Source: Patescibacteria group bacterium | Lineage (GTDB): Bacteria > Patescibacteriota > Microgenomatia > Daviesbacterales > UBA10151 | NCBI GenBank assembly: GCA_943356485.1 | Contig: CALRFD010000001.1 | Coordinates: 1-55,074, forward strand | Length of the DNA stretch: 55,074 nucleotides | Reading direction: 5' to 3' | Shown: positions 15,782 through 24,365 of the stretch, piece by piece | How positions within the stretch are numbered: the stretch's first letter is position 1 | Layout of the letters: every line of letters starts with the position of its first letter | Made by a program: the position numbers and the translations under genes | Notes under the pieces: generated by a model | Database searches by the model: none | Told to the model about the DNA's origin: nothing | What the model saw: only the letters and a program-made list of their open reading frames with translations

Positions 15782-16933
15782 TCAAGACTTACTATGAACC
15801 AACTCCAGAATTTCTTTCTTAAACCTCTCTTTAGAAAATTTTTCAGCATTTTTGCGTAAATCTTCTGGATCAAATTTTAAAGAATCAAGCTTTTGTAAAG
15901 CTCCTATTAAACTTTCCACCATATTTTGATCTACCCCGTTGACAAAATCACGGACGGCCGTATCATTTTTTGTCAATGTATACAGAATTCCTGTCTTTGC
16001 ATTAATAACTGTTTCTAAAAACCCACCTGACGCTGGTGCAATCACTGGCGTTCCTACAGCCTGAGCTTCAATGGAGGTAATGCCGAAATCCTCATCTTCT
16101 GAGGCAACGATCAAAGCCTTGGCGTTTTGTAATAATTTAACTCTCTCTTCGTCACTCACCCACCCTAAAAACTGAATATTCTTGCCCGACTTTTTCTTTA
16201 AACTCTCTAACTCTGAACCAGTACCTGCAACTTTTAAAGGAATTCCCAATTTTGTTGCAGCTTCTACAATAGTCTCTGTTCCCTTCCCTCTAACTAATCT
16301 ATTTAATACCAGATAGTAATCATCTTTGGTTTTTTTTAAATGTAGTTCTGCTAGATCAATGGGCGGATAGATTACTAAAGAGTCTCTCCTGTAAAACTTT
16401 TTAATCCTGGCCTGGATATTTTTAGAGTTAGCCACTAAAATATCCGGACGCTGAGAAACTTCAAAATCATAAATCCGCATAAAATGATTAATAATCTCCC
16501 CCGCAACTTTCGTCCACCAGTGCTTTTTATAATTAAAAGAGGTCGTATAGCCATATAAAAACCTGGGGGGTGTATGGATATAACTTAAATGCAAAGTCTC
16601 CGGCTTGGTAATAACCGATTTAGAAAGATGTGTTGCTGATGAGGAAGAGATTACCAGGTCATAGTCTGAAAGGTCAAAACTTTCAAACATCAACGGAGCA
16701 AAAATCCGAAAAGGAGAAAGTAGTTTATTCGCAAAAGGAAATTTCTGAAACCAGGAAGGGATAATTTTCCAACCCTTAAATCTCTTCCCATTCTCTCCCA
16801 TCGCCTCTAAATTGACATAAGCAGTATATACAGGAGCATCCGGGAAAATTTCATGTAAAACCTCCAATACTCTCTCCGCCCCACCATATTCTCTTAGATA
16901 ATCATGAGCCAGCGCCACTTTTAAATTATTCAT
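15782..16933 (-). CDS. Glycosyltransferase family 4
   Basis: This 383-residue GT-B enzyme transfers a sugar from a nucleotide or lipid donor. It shows the N-terminal acceptor fold (VALAHDYLREYGGAERVLE) and the donor domain with RLVRGKGTETIVEAA, then EDEDFGITSIEAQAVGTPVI, the E-x7-E motif of family 4 retaining enzymes. WtpA/RfaB-type mannosyltransferases are the nearest kind. In the loop at about residues 320-332 (LTKNDTAVRDFVNG) the sequence comes from a 38-bp palindromic repeat inserted in frame. It is divergent from the cupin gene. Confidence 0.85.
   Translation of the reverse strand: MNNLKVALAHDYLREYGGAERVLEVLHEIFPDAPVYTAYVNLEAMGENGKRFKGWKIIPSWFQKFPFANKLLSPFRIFAPLMFESFDLSDYDLVISSSSATHLSKSVITKPETLHLSYIHTPPRFLYGYTTSFNYKKHWWTKVAGEIINHFMRIYDFEVSQRPDILVANSKNIQARIKKFYRRDSLVIYPPIDLAELHLKKTKDDYYLVLNRLVRGKGTETIVEAATKLGIPLKVAGTGSELESLKKKSGKNIQFLGWVSDEERVKLLQNAKALIVASEDEDFGITSIEAQAVGTPVIAPASGGFLETVINAKTGILYTLTKNDTAVRDFVNGVDQNMVESLIGALQKLDSLKFDPEDLRKNAEKFSKERFKKEILELVHSKS
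15939..15976. repeat. 38-bp palindrome with CGGCCG centre inside a coding region
   Basis: TTGACAAAAT and ATTTTTTGTCAA are the arms around ACGGCCGTA. The element shares centre and arm pattern with the palindrome at the recF stop (7931-7966). Its length of 38 is not a multiple of three, so the insertion must have included or lost flanking bases to stay in frame. Confidence 0.75.
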
Positions 16934-16958
16934 AATTTATTTATGATATCATTTTGTT

Positions 16959-17339
16959 ATGAAAATAGTGCATTTTTCAGATTTGAATTTCATTCCAGCC
17001 TCACATGAGGATGTAAAAAATCCGGGAGCTTTAAAAAAAGTTTTACTTAAAAGAGATGATATCCCAAGTGGTAGAATCCAGATGATTAATTGGGCTAAAA
17101 TCCCTGTTGGTAAAAAATTTGAGTCTCACTACCACGAACAAATGCTGGAAGTTTTTATTATCATAAACGGTAAAGTTAAGGCAAGAATAGATGAGGAGGA
17201 AACCATCTTAGAAAAAGGAGACATGGCCATTGCTATGGAAGGCCAAGTTCATACCTTCGAAAATATCTGTAGTGAGGATGTTAATTATTTCGCCATGGGG
17301 ATCGTTACTGGTGAGGGCGGCAAAACAGTAAATGTTTAA
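16959..17339 (+). CDS. Cupin-fold protein
   Basis: This is a 126-residue single-domain cupin. Motif 1 reads PVGKKFESHYHEQMLEVFII and motif 2 reads EKGDMAIAMEGQVHTFEN; the His residues of both could hold a metal. Cupins range from sugar isomerases to sensors, so no reaction can be given. The last 4 bases overlap the convergent 17336 gene. Confidence 0.75.
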   Translation: MKIVHFSDLNFIPASHEDVKNPGALKKVLLKRDDIPSGRIQMINWAKIPVGKKFESHYHEQMLEVFIIINGKVKARIDEEETILEKGDMAIAMEGQVHTFENICSEDVNYFAMGIVTGEGGKTVNV

Positions 17340-18154
17340 AGCCCTTTTACTACATCTATTAACTCTTGATATGAGAGTTTTGTTGGATTAGAATCCGGAG
17401 CTGAGGCTGATCCGCAGATTACCATATGGTGCGAATGATGTAAAAACCAGGAAGCCTGAGAATCCAACTCTTTAACCTTCCTATAAACAGGTTCTAAGTC
17501 TAAGCTGTGGGAAGGAGTAAAAAACTGGACATAGTGATTATTAACATTAAATATTAAAAATAGATCTCCCTTTTTTCTTTTACAAAATTCCCTATCAACA
17601 GTATCAGATTTTATAGCCACAAATTTACCCAAATTAGTTTCAAATTCCTCTTTTCCTTCCCAGTCAATCTTACTGCTCTCAGTTCTTTTTAAAACTTTTA
17701 AAATCCGATCCAAAATTTCACTGCCTAACTCAATAGATTTTCTGGAAGATTCTTCATTATTATCTCTTGATCTGATAAAAGCCGGAACTGAAAATTCATC
17801 ATACTCACCTACGGAAAGCCTACCAGTATCCTCAAGTCTCACCCATTCAACTAATCTTTCCAAAGCCAGGGTTTCAATATGCTCAGACGAGGAACTCTTC
17901 TGATCTTTCCAGACTAAAGACGTAGCACAATCATCAACATCACCCTTATGCTCATCATATTTTCCTTTACCAATCCCAAAATGGATAATTTCCGGATCAG
18001 AATCTACCCCTTCACCTTGCCATGTTACTCCTTCAACACCTGCTTTTAAAAACTCAACTTTGATCCTTTGAAACTCCGGGTTGAATTTTTTAAACAGCCA
18101 GATGGCTGCGATGTCATCTAAATGCGGATTTATGTGTGTTACTAGAGTCTTCAA
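17336..18154 (-). CDS. MYG1/DHH-like putative metal-dependent hydrolase
   Basis: The first residues THINPHLDDIAAIWLFKKF place a His and two Asp as in DHH phosphoesterases and the related MYG1 group. GKGKYDEHKGDVDDCATSLV at about 62-81 resembles the second acidic-His motif. SWFLHHSHHMVICG near residue 240 adds a His cluster. Together these suggest a metal-dependent phosphoesterase or exonuclease. The assignment is by motif pattern only; an unrelated His/Asp-rich fold is possible. 272 residues, monocistronic. Confidence 0.45.
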   Translation of the reverse strand: MKTLVTHINPHLDDIAAIWLFKKFNPEFQRIKVEFLKAGVEGVTWQGEGVDSDPEIIHFGIGKGKYDEHKGDVDDCATSLVWKDQKSSSSEHIETLALERLVEWVRLEDTGRLSVGEYDEFSVPAFIRSRDNNEESSRKSIELGSEILDRILKVLKRTESSKIDWEGKEEFETNLGKFVAIKSDTVDREFCKRKKGDLFLIFNVNNHYVQFFTPSHSLDLEPVYRKVKELDSQASWFLHHSHHMVICGSASAPDSNPTKLSYQELIDVVKGL

Positions 18155-18174
18155 GGTATGATTGAGTATAACAA

Positions 18175-19107
18175 ATGTTTGCGCTCAAAAGGCTTGCTAT
18201 CTCCCCATTAATTTTTCTGATATTTGCTTTATTAATTTACAACATTAAGCCTTTGTTTGGAACATATGACTTTATCTTTTCTTTATCAATAAATACATTA
18301 ATCCAATCCCTGAGTATTTCGGCTTTAGTCGTTGCCATAAGTTATTTTTTTTGTTTATTTGCCACCATTGCAGATGACTGGAAATTTATCACTCCGGTTG
18401 TATTTTTGACTTCAATGATTCCTCTGATTTTTTTAGATATCTCCTTAGGGATTGTTTTTGCAGTCGCATCCGTTGTAGCTTTCATTCTAACTTTTGCCTC
18501 ATTAAATACAAAACTTAAAACTTATCTTAGCTTTGAGCCAAATTCTCTTTTAAGTCCCTCAATTAAACACTTAATCTCTTTTTTAATCTTGGCTATTTCT
18601 TTATCCTATTTTCTATCTGTTAACAAAACGATCTCGGAAAAGAGCTTTCAGATTCCTGATTCTTTAATAGACGCCTCGCTAAAACTTGCTCAGCCAATAA
18701 GTTCACAAACAGACCAAACAGAAACAACCCAACCTCAAATCTCTATCCCCCAGGAACAACTGGATCTTTTAAGAAAAAATCCTGAACTGTTAAAACAATC
18801 AGGCCTGGATCCGAAGATTCTAGATACATTAAATCAAGCCGGCAAAACCCCAACCACCCCTGCCAATTTAGCAAACGACCTGATTAAACAGACTATTAAA
18901 GACCAAATACAAAACTTTATTAAACCCTATATAGGATTTATTCCTGCATTACTCGCTGTACTGCTATTTTTTTCTTTGCAATTTTTTACCTCATTGATGA
19001 ATCTTTTAATTTATCCCTTGCTTTGGATAACTTTTTATCTTTTAGAAAAGACCGGATTTATTAAATTTACTCAGGAAATGCGGCCGGTTAAGAAAATTGT
19101 GGTTTAG
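18175..19107 (+). CDS. Multi-pass membrane protein, unknown
   Basis: No family is recognised. Four to five hydrophobic segments lie in residues 1-150, a Gln/Thr/Pro-rich soluble stretch occupies about 160-235 (SSQTDQTETTQPQISIPQEQ), and two more membrane segments lie at 255-300. The hydrophilic insert is predicted to sit on one face of the membrane. Its 3' end overlaps the convergent NMO-like gene by 20 bp. Confidence 0.5.
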   Translation: MFALKRLAISPLIFLIFALLIYNIKPLFGTYDFIFSLSINTLIQSLSISALVVAISYFFCLFATIADDWKFITPVVFLTSMIPLIFLDISLGIVFAVASVVAFILTFASLNTKLKTYLSFEPNSLLSPSIKHLISFLILAISLSYFLSVNKTISEKSFQIPDSLIDASLKLAQPISSQTDQTETTQPQISIPQEQLDLLRKNPELLKQSGLDPKILDTLNQAGKTPTTPANLANDLIKQTIKDQIQNFIKPYIGFIPALLAVLLFFSLQFFTSLMNLLIYPLLWITFYLLEKTGFIKFTQEMRPVKKIVV

Positions 19108-20683
19108 TTAATGAAAGACGTCGTATCTCTGAAGTTAGATAATTTAGTGCATCGTCAACAAAATAGAATCCATAAGGACTATTGATTAAATCTGGTAAAA
19201 AACCAACATCATCCCCAATTGTAACAATTGCTTTTTCTACTCCCCATTTGCGCACTTGAGGTTTACCCGCAGCTGAGAGTAGATGATTACATAAACATTT
19301 CTTGCCTTTTGTTTCTGCAATGATATTAAAAATAATTGCTGTTCTCCCGTAACTCGTAATTGTATTATTGTACAATGCATTGGTATCTCTTCTTTGTAAT
19401 CTTTTTCTCACATAATCTTCGACTGGTTCTGATGGACAGTACATAATAACATCACCTGACCTGTTTGCTCCCATATGCCTTAATCTCTCAAGATCACATA
19501 TCCTACCATCCACATCTGTGTCTCTTTCTGCATATACTTCTGGAATAGCAATTGTTCCAGGAATCATTCCTTCGTTAAATGGAAAACTTGAAGGAGAACC
19601 ATCACCATCTTTTAAAACATCCAGAATACCCAAATAACCTAATCTCCTTAATTCTGCCTTGATCCAAGGCGCATAACCAGATTCTTCAGTCATGGCAAAA
19701 ATAGAACCAAACTGACCACCATTTGCTCCAAACTTTTCTATCAACTCTTTTAATCTTTCAGGACGGGCAAACGCTCCAGCTCCCCAAAATGGTATACCCA
19801 GCTCACGCATTTCCGCCCATTTAGCTTCATTCATTTCATCTCTTGGTCCATACTGAGGTTCACGGCGTTCATTGTATCGGATAGGCTTACCTCTAGGTGG
19901 AGCATTATGACCCCCCGCTGAATACAACTCAACTACGCAACCATCTACCCTTATTTCCCCATCTCCCGATTTTGTTGATTTAATGATAGATTTGGCAAGA
20001 GATGGAGTAGATACAATAGGGATAAACCATGGACGTCTTAACTCCACTCCTAAACTTTCGGGAAATATATCTCTTGGGTCAAATAACATTTCGAATTCTT
20101 TGGGATTTCCAGCTTCCACATGAGGATAAAATCTAGATTTTCGATAGGCGGCTAAATCATCCATCACATCTGGAAATTGAAGGGGGATTCCAGCTCCCAC
20201 CACGACTGCATCTACTTTTTCCGCCATAACAGCTGCAAGCTCTGACTGCATTGGGGCTTGAACCTCAGTTAAAAAATTAACTCCGATTGGGCCGTCGTGA
20301 CCTTCTTTGGCAAGCCAGATCTCTGATCCACCAGCTAATGCTATTAGTTCACGGGATTGTCTCGATTGCCTAAAGGTTGCCACAGGAACAGCTTTGTAAG
20401 GTTTGTCACTTGGCTTTCCTCCTTCTATATAATATCTACTCCAAACTTCATCTACTATTCTTTGATTAGGAAAATGTTTGCTAGCCCTTCTATAATGTCC
20501 TCCCGGATCTCCGTCCTGCAATGCCCTTGCATAAACTATGTCTCGGCCAGTATTGGAAACAATCCCCATAGTCGGCATACCGTGTTTAATTCCCCATAAA
20601 GCCGCTGCTCTTGCCATTTTCCAATTTGCTATATCTACACCCATCCCACCCTGAAAAATTTTAATATTTTGAAGTTCTACCAT
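19088..20683 (-). CDS. Nitronate monooxygenase-like FMN protein
   Basis: This 531-residue TIM-barrel flavoprotein belongs to the nitronate monooxygenase/FabK/PfaD group. Visible are the N-terminal QGGMGVDIANWKMA, EGHDGPIGVNFL, DAVVVGAGIP, and the flavin-binding SAGGHNAPPRG, then FWGAGAFARPERLKELIE and FGSIFAMTEESGY. A C-terminal part with KKCLCNHLLSAAG is shared with long members of the group. Family members oxidise nitronates or reduce enoyl thioesters; the substrate here is unknown. The loop GKPIRYNERREPQYGPRD is charged and expected near the active site. It follows the polA-hicBA unit on the same strand. Confidence 0.7.
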   Translation of the reverse strand: MVELQNIKIFQGGMGVDIANWKMARAAALWGIKHGMPTMGIVSNTGRDIVYARALQDGDPGGHYRRASKHFPNQRIVDEVWSRYYIEGGKPSDKPYKAVPVATFRQSRQSRELIALAGGSEIWLAKEGHDGPIGVNFLTEVQAPMQSELAAVMAEKVDAVVVGAGIPLQFPDVMDDLAAYRKSRFYPHVEAGNPKEFEMLFDPRDIFPESLGVELRRPWFIPIVSTPSLAKSIIKSTKSGDGEIRVDGCVVELYSAGGHNAPPRGKPIRYNERREPQYGPRDEMNEAKWAEMRELGIPFWGAGAFARPERLKELIEKFGANGGQFGSIFAMTEESGYAPWIKAELRRLGYLGILDVLKDGDGSPSSFPFNEGMIPGTIAIPEVYAERDTDVDGRICDLERLRHMGANRSGDVIMYCPSEPVEDYVRKRLQRRDTNALYNNTITSYGRTAIIFNIIAETKGKKCLCNHLLSAAGKPQVRKWGVEKAIVTIGDDVGFLPDLINSPYGFYFVDDALNYLTSEIRRLSLTKPQFS

Positions 20684-20798
20684 ATTAATTTTCTTAGTAA
20701 AAATCTTTCTCTTGGAGATAATTCGATCATTTTTTAATTAAATATCATTAGGGTAAATCTATCAGTAGTGTTCATTACCACTGGTAATAGTGTATATC

Positions 20799-20839
20799 TA
20801 TACTGCTAATTTTTCCATCTTTCTCCAATTTGGATCTAC
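20799..20839 (-). repeat. Diverged copy of the polA 3' end
   Basis: Immediately after the hicA stop, the minus strand repeats the last codons of polA. It matches 21309-21362 with about four substitutions and a 12-base (four-codon) gap, and it still reads NWRKMEKLAV then a stop, compared with NWGEMEKLVV in PolA. The hicBA pair is thus bracketed by the true and the copied polA end. Confidence 0.85.
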
Positions 20840-21055
20840 TTAAGCTTTTTCAAATTCCTCTTTGGTGATCTTTGATTCTCTTAAAATTGCTGAAAAAGTT
20901 CCTTTTGGTAACAGCTTAAGGTGAAACGGAACTACAGCTCTGATTTTGGTTTCCGGATGATACAAAATTTTATGGCTGCCACTTTGACGATCTTCTATAA
21001 ATCCTAATTTTTTATATTTTGCCAGCACTTGCTTGGGAGTATAAACCTTAGGCAT
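20840..21055 (-). CDS. hicA: HicA-type mRNA interferase toxin
   Basis: This 71-residue protein has the double-stranded-RNA-binding-like HicA fold: KQVLAKYKKLGFIEDRQSGS, the catalytic His in SGSHKILYH, then VVPFHLKLLPKGTFSAILRE. It cleaves mRNA when not bound by HicB. The start at 21055 (MPKVYTP) lies inside the end of hicB (8-bp overlap); a start 24 bases upstream is possible. The order antitoxin then toxin is one of the two arrangements known for hic loci. The stop abuts the copied polA end. Confidence 0.88.
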   Translation of the reverse strand: MPKVYTPKQVLAKYKKLGFIEDRQSGSHKILYHPETKIRAVVPFHLKLLPKGTFSAILRESKITKEEFEKA

Positions 21056-21299
21056 GAGTATAGGGGAATTCCAGATCAATGGATCCGATAAAAGATTTAC
21101 TCTCTGTTGGTATAGATTCTTTATGAGCCTTTAGACTTTCCAAATACAGATTTATCGCTTCTTTAGCCATGTCTGAAGCTTTTTTTAGATCTTTTCCATA
21201 AGTTACACACCCTGGCAAAGAAGGCACAGTAACAGTAAATCCACCCTCAGGCTCCTCCGTATAAATAACTGTATATTTTAGAATTCTAGTTTTAATCAT
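21048..21299 (-). CDS. hicB: HicB-type antitoxin
   Basis: This 83-residue protein has the partial RNase H fold of HicB: YTVIYTEEPEGGFTVTVPSL, PGCVTYGKDLKKASDMAKEA, then a long helix. It binds and inhibits HicA. No C-terminal DNA-binding domain is present, so it is a short form. The start lies 7 bases after the polA stop on the same strand, implying cotranscription with polA unless a promoter lies inside polA. Confidence 0.88.
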   Translation of the reverse strand: MIKTRILKYTVIYTEEPEGGFTVTVPSLPGCVTYGKDLKKASDMAKEAINLYLESLKAHKESIPTESKSFIGSIDLEFPYTHA

Positions 21300-21306
21300 A
21301 AATTTA

Positions 21307-23508
21307 TTATACCACTAATTTTTCCATCTCTCCCCAATTTGTACCAACTTTTAGATCTACTACTATCGGAACAGATAGCTTCAGCGCATTTTCCATTTTA
21401 TCTTTAACCATTTTGGCTATCTCTTTTACAGAGTTCTCGTTACACTCAAACAATAATTCATCGTGAACCTGGAGAATCAGGATACAGGGTAAAGCGTTAA
21501 GGGTAAAGTTATTTTTTCTTTCCCCTAACCCCTTTCCCCTAACCCCTAACTCTTTATCGATTTCCACCATAGCTTTTTTAATCATATCAGCCGCTGTCCC
21601 CTGGACCGGGTGATTGATAGCTGCACGCTCACCTGCTGCTTTTAGCATATGATTGGCCATTTGCAGCTCTGGTATATACCTTTTCCTGCCCCAAAGAGTC
21701 TCAACATAGCCATTTTCATAACCAAATTTTAGGGTCTTTTGCATCCACTCTTTTACCTTAGGAAACTGCTCAAAATATTCAGCAATATATTGACGAGCCA
21801 GCTCATATGGAATACCTAGTTGCCTGGCCAGCGCATGCGGACCCTGACCATAAAGAGTGGCAAAGTTCATAGTTTTGCCAACTGTTCTTTGCTGTTTGGT
21901 AATCTCTTCCACCGAAACTTTGAATATTTTTGAAGCTGTTAGGGCATGGATATCTAGACCTTGCTTAAAGGCTTCCTTGAGCCCCGGATCATCTGCTAAA
22001 TCAGCCATAATCCTAAGCTCTATCTGCGAATAATCTGCCCCTAAAATAACCTTCCCTTTGGGTGCTATAAAAGCTTTCCTAATCTCTGATCCAGCTTCCC
22101 CTTTGATCGGGATATTCTGAAGATTAGGATCTTTAGAGGAGAGTCTTCCTGTAGCTGCCCCTTCAACATTAAAAGTGGAGTGAATCCTCCCGTCCTTTCC
22201 AACATACTTAGGTAAAGCATCAAGATAGGTGGAAACTAACTTAAATAGCTGACGGTATTCTAATAGTAATGGTACTACAGGATGGGCAATCGATAACTCG
22301 TTTAAGGTATCTTCATCTGTGCTTCTTCCAGTTTTAGTCTTCCTGACTACTGGTAAATTTAACTCATCAAAAAGCACCTCAGACATCTGCTTTGGGCTGT
22401 TAATATTAAACTCATGCCCTATTTTTGAGTAAACATCTTGTTCTAACTTAGCTAATTTAGACTTAATTTCCAATCCAAAGTCCTGTAAAAACTTTAAATC
22501 TACTGCTATTCCGGTTGCGGACATTTTCTTTAAAACAATATCTACCTGAGCATCTAAATCTGATGTAGCGTCATTCTGGAGCGAAGCGATAGAATCTTTA
22601 TCTTTAGATCCTATCGGCGAACGTTGCTCACCTCCAGGATGACTGCCCGGAATTCTAGCCAGTAAACTTTTAAACTCCAACTCTTCAAATAATTTAATTA
22701 CTTCTGCTTTGTCATAATCATGAACAAGACATTTTTCCAGATCCAATTCTATCGGCGCTTTTAAGTCCAGGGTGGCTAATTTCTTGCTCATAACTGCTGA
22801 TTCTGCTCCTTCAGCCAGTAGTTTTTGCGTTCTTTCCGGCAAAGTCTTTAAATTATCAGGCTGATAAATCTCCTCTATCGTATTAAATTTAAGGATCAGT
22901 TTTGTCGCAGTCACGTCTCCGATTCCCGGAACTCCGGGGATATTATCCGAGGCATCCCCGGCTAAGGCTTTATATTCAATTAATTGCTTAGGGAAAAATC
23001 CGTACTTGTCCACAAACTCCTCTACTCCATAAAGCCCAACATCAGCTAAAGTTTTTTTAGGCATAAAAGTTTTTATTCTCTTATCAATAATTTGCATAAT
23101 ATCCCGATCGCCGGTTACTATTACTATTTCTAACTCTCTTTCTTGTTCTGCTTGAATAGCCAAAGTTCCGATCAGATCGTCCGCTTCGTACCCTGCAAGG
23201 CTAAATTCCGGGATATTAAAGGCGCTAACAACTTCATGCACTCTTTTATATTGAGAGCTTAATGCATCATCTGTAGGACCTCTGGTGGCTTTATACTGAG
23301 TATATACTTGATGGCGAAAGGTTGGCGCCTTTTCATCCCAGGCTACTGCTAAATACTCCGGGTGTAAATCAGCAATCACTTTTAAAATCATGGAGGAAAA
23401 GCCAAAAACAGCATTTATCAGCTCACCCTTGGAGGTAGTAAAAGGCGGAGTGGCATGATAAGCCCGGTGAAGCAGGGCATTGCCGTCAACCAAAACAAGT
23501 CTCTTCAT
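21307..23508 (-). CDS. polA: DNA polymerase I without proofreading domain
   Basis: PolA fills gaps and removes RNA primers. Residues 1-280 are the 5' nuclease (LVDGNALLHRAYH, GYEADDLIGTLA, VTGDRDIMQ), and from about 318 the polymerase (DYSQIELRIMADL, O-helix RTVGKTMNFATLYGQG, LQVHDELLFE). The 3'-5' exonuclease domain is missing, so the length is 733. Two in-frame repeats are inserted: a palindromic one (22570-22643) at residues about 286-316, where the nuclease joins the polymerase, and tandem heptamers (21488-21552) that lengthen the loop just before the catalytic LQVHDE strand. The ATG at 23508 is preferred to a TTG two codons earlier. The last codons occur again 500 bases downstream. Confidence 0.96.
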   Translation of the reverse strand: MKRLVLVDGNALLHRAYHATPPFTTSKGELINAVFGFSSMILKVIADLHPEYLAVAWDEKAPTFRHQVYTQYKATRGPTDDALSSQYKRVHEVVSAFNIPEFSLAGYEADDLIGTLAIQAEQERELEIVIVTGDRDIMQIIDKRIKTFMPKKTLADVGLYGVEEFVDKYGFFPKQLIEYKALAGDASDNIPGVPGIGDVTATKLILKFNTIEEIYQPDNLKTLPERTQKLLAEGAESAVMSKKLATLDLKAPIELDLEKCLVHDYDKAEVIKLFEELEFKSLLARIPGSHPGGEQRSPIGSKDKDSIASLQNDATSDLDAQVDIVLKKMSATGIAVDLKFLQDFGLEIKSKLAKLEQDVYSKIGHEFNINSPKQMSEVLFDELNLPVVRKTKTGRSTDEDTLNELSIAHPVVPLLLEYRQLFKLVSTYLDALPKYVGKDGRIHSTFNVEGAATGRLSSKDPNLQNIPIKGEAGSEIRKAFIAPKGKVILGADYSQIELRIMADLADDPGLKEAFKQGLDIHALTASKIFKVSVEEITKQQRTVGKTMNFATLYGQGPHALARQLGIPYELARQYIAEYFEQFPKVKEWMQKTLKFGYENGYVETLWGRKRYIPELQMANHMLKAAGERAAINHPVQGTAADMIKKAMVEIDKELGVRGKGLGERKNNFTLNALPCILILQVHDELLFECNENSVKEIAKMVKDKMENALKLSVPIVVDLKVGTNWGEMEKLVV
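21488..21552. repeat. Tandem heptamers inside polA
   Basis: The plus strand reads TTTCCCC, TAACCCC, TTTCCCC, TAACCCC, TAACTCT from 21519, preceded by two GGGTAAAG words in the opposite sense at 21488-21509. The block encodes GVRGKGLGERKNNFTLNALP, about 15-20 residues more than expected between MVEIDKEL and LQVHDE. Confidence 0.85.
22570..22643. repeat. Nested palindromic repeat inside polA
   Basis: The outer arms GTCATTCTGGAG (22570-22581) and CTCCAGGATGAC (22632-22643) match at 11 of 12 positions; the inner arms CGATAGAATC and GATCCTATCG match at 9 of 10. The peptide encoded is GSHPGGEQRSPIGSKDKDSI and onward, unrelated to PolA. It sits at the junction of nuclease and polymerase domains. 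Confidence 0.85.
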
Positions 23509-23543
23509 GCCCAAATTGTAGCACTATCTGTTAAAATATTTCC

Positions 23544-24365
23544 ATGGGTGGAAAATATTTTGAAAGCTTTGACGGATCTAAAATCTATTATGAAAAATCC
23601 GTTAAAGACAAAAACAAATGGCTGATATTTTTACATGGCTTTGGCGGAGACTTAGGAGCCTGGGAAAAAGAAATCAGTTATTTTACCAACCTTAACTACT
23701 CTACCCTGGCTTTGGATCTGCGCGGCCATGGTTATTCTGCTAAAAGTGAAGACTCTGCCTTCTATAATCTTACAAATTTTGCTAAAGACTTAAATCTATT
23801 GCTTGAAGCAGAAAAAATTAAAAAACCAATTATTATCGGTCATTGTTTAGGCGGAATGGTTGCAATATACTACCAGACACTCTTTCCGGATCAATCCAGA
23901 GCTTTAATTTTAGTGGACACCAGTTATAAACCTCCTTTTATCGGCAACAATTTTGTGGGACAGGTATTTTTCAGTTATTTTTTTAAATTATTCTCTAAAA
24001 TTCTTCCCAATATGGGATTTTACGGACATGCTGATTTTACCCGGTTTATAGGCACGCCTGACATAGATCTAAAAAGAATTTTATCTGACATGATGCATAC
24101 TTCTTTAAAGAGTTACTTTACGCTTTGCGAAAGTTTAACCGGCCTTAATATTAAAAGGCTATTGGATAAAATTACTGTGCCAACGCTAATAGTAGAAGGC
24201 ACAAAAGACAGCATCTTCCCACTGGATATTGCAGAGTATCTACATTCCAGAATAAAAACATCCCAGCTTGATTTTATTGAGGGAGCAAACCATATTCTGG
24301 TAATTAATAACCCTCAGGAGTTATCAGAAAGCATCCAGAATTTCTTGCAAAAAATTTACCTTTAA
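23544..24365 (+). CDS. Alpha/beta hydrolase with Cys at the nucleophile elbow
   Basis: The 273 residues show the oxyanion motif LHGFGGDLGAW, LDLRGHGYS, and a nucleophile elbow IIGHCLGGMVA near residue 102, then PTLIVEGTKDSIFPL (acid) and GANHILVI (His). The elbow has Cys where esterases of this type normally have Ser, as in dienelactone hydrolases. The reaction is unknown; MenH-like and esterase families are the nearest. Divergent from polA and convergent with the next gene (4-bp overlap). Confidence 0.75.
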   Translation: MGGKYFESFDGSKIYYEKSVKDKNKWLIFLHGFGGDLGAWEKEISYFTNLNYSTLALDLRGHGYSAKSEDSAFYNLTNFAKDLNLLLEAEKIKKPIIIGHCLGGMVAIYYQTLFPDQSRALILVDTSYKPPFIGNNFVGQVFFSYFFKLFSKILPNMGFYGHADFTRFIGTPDIDLKRILSDMMHTSLKSYFTLCESLTGLNIKRLLDKITVPTLIVEGTKDSIFPLDIAEYLHSRIKTSQLDFIEGANHILVINNPQELSESIQNFLQKIYL

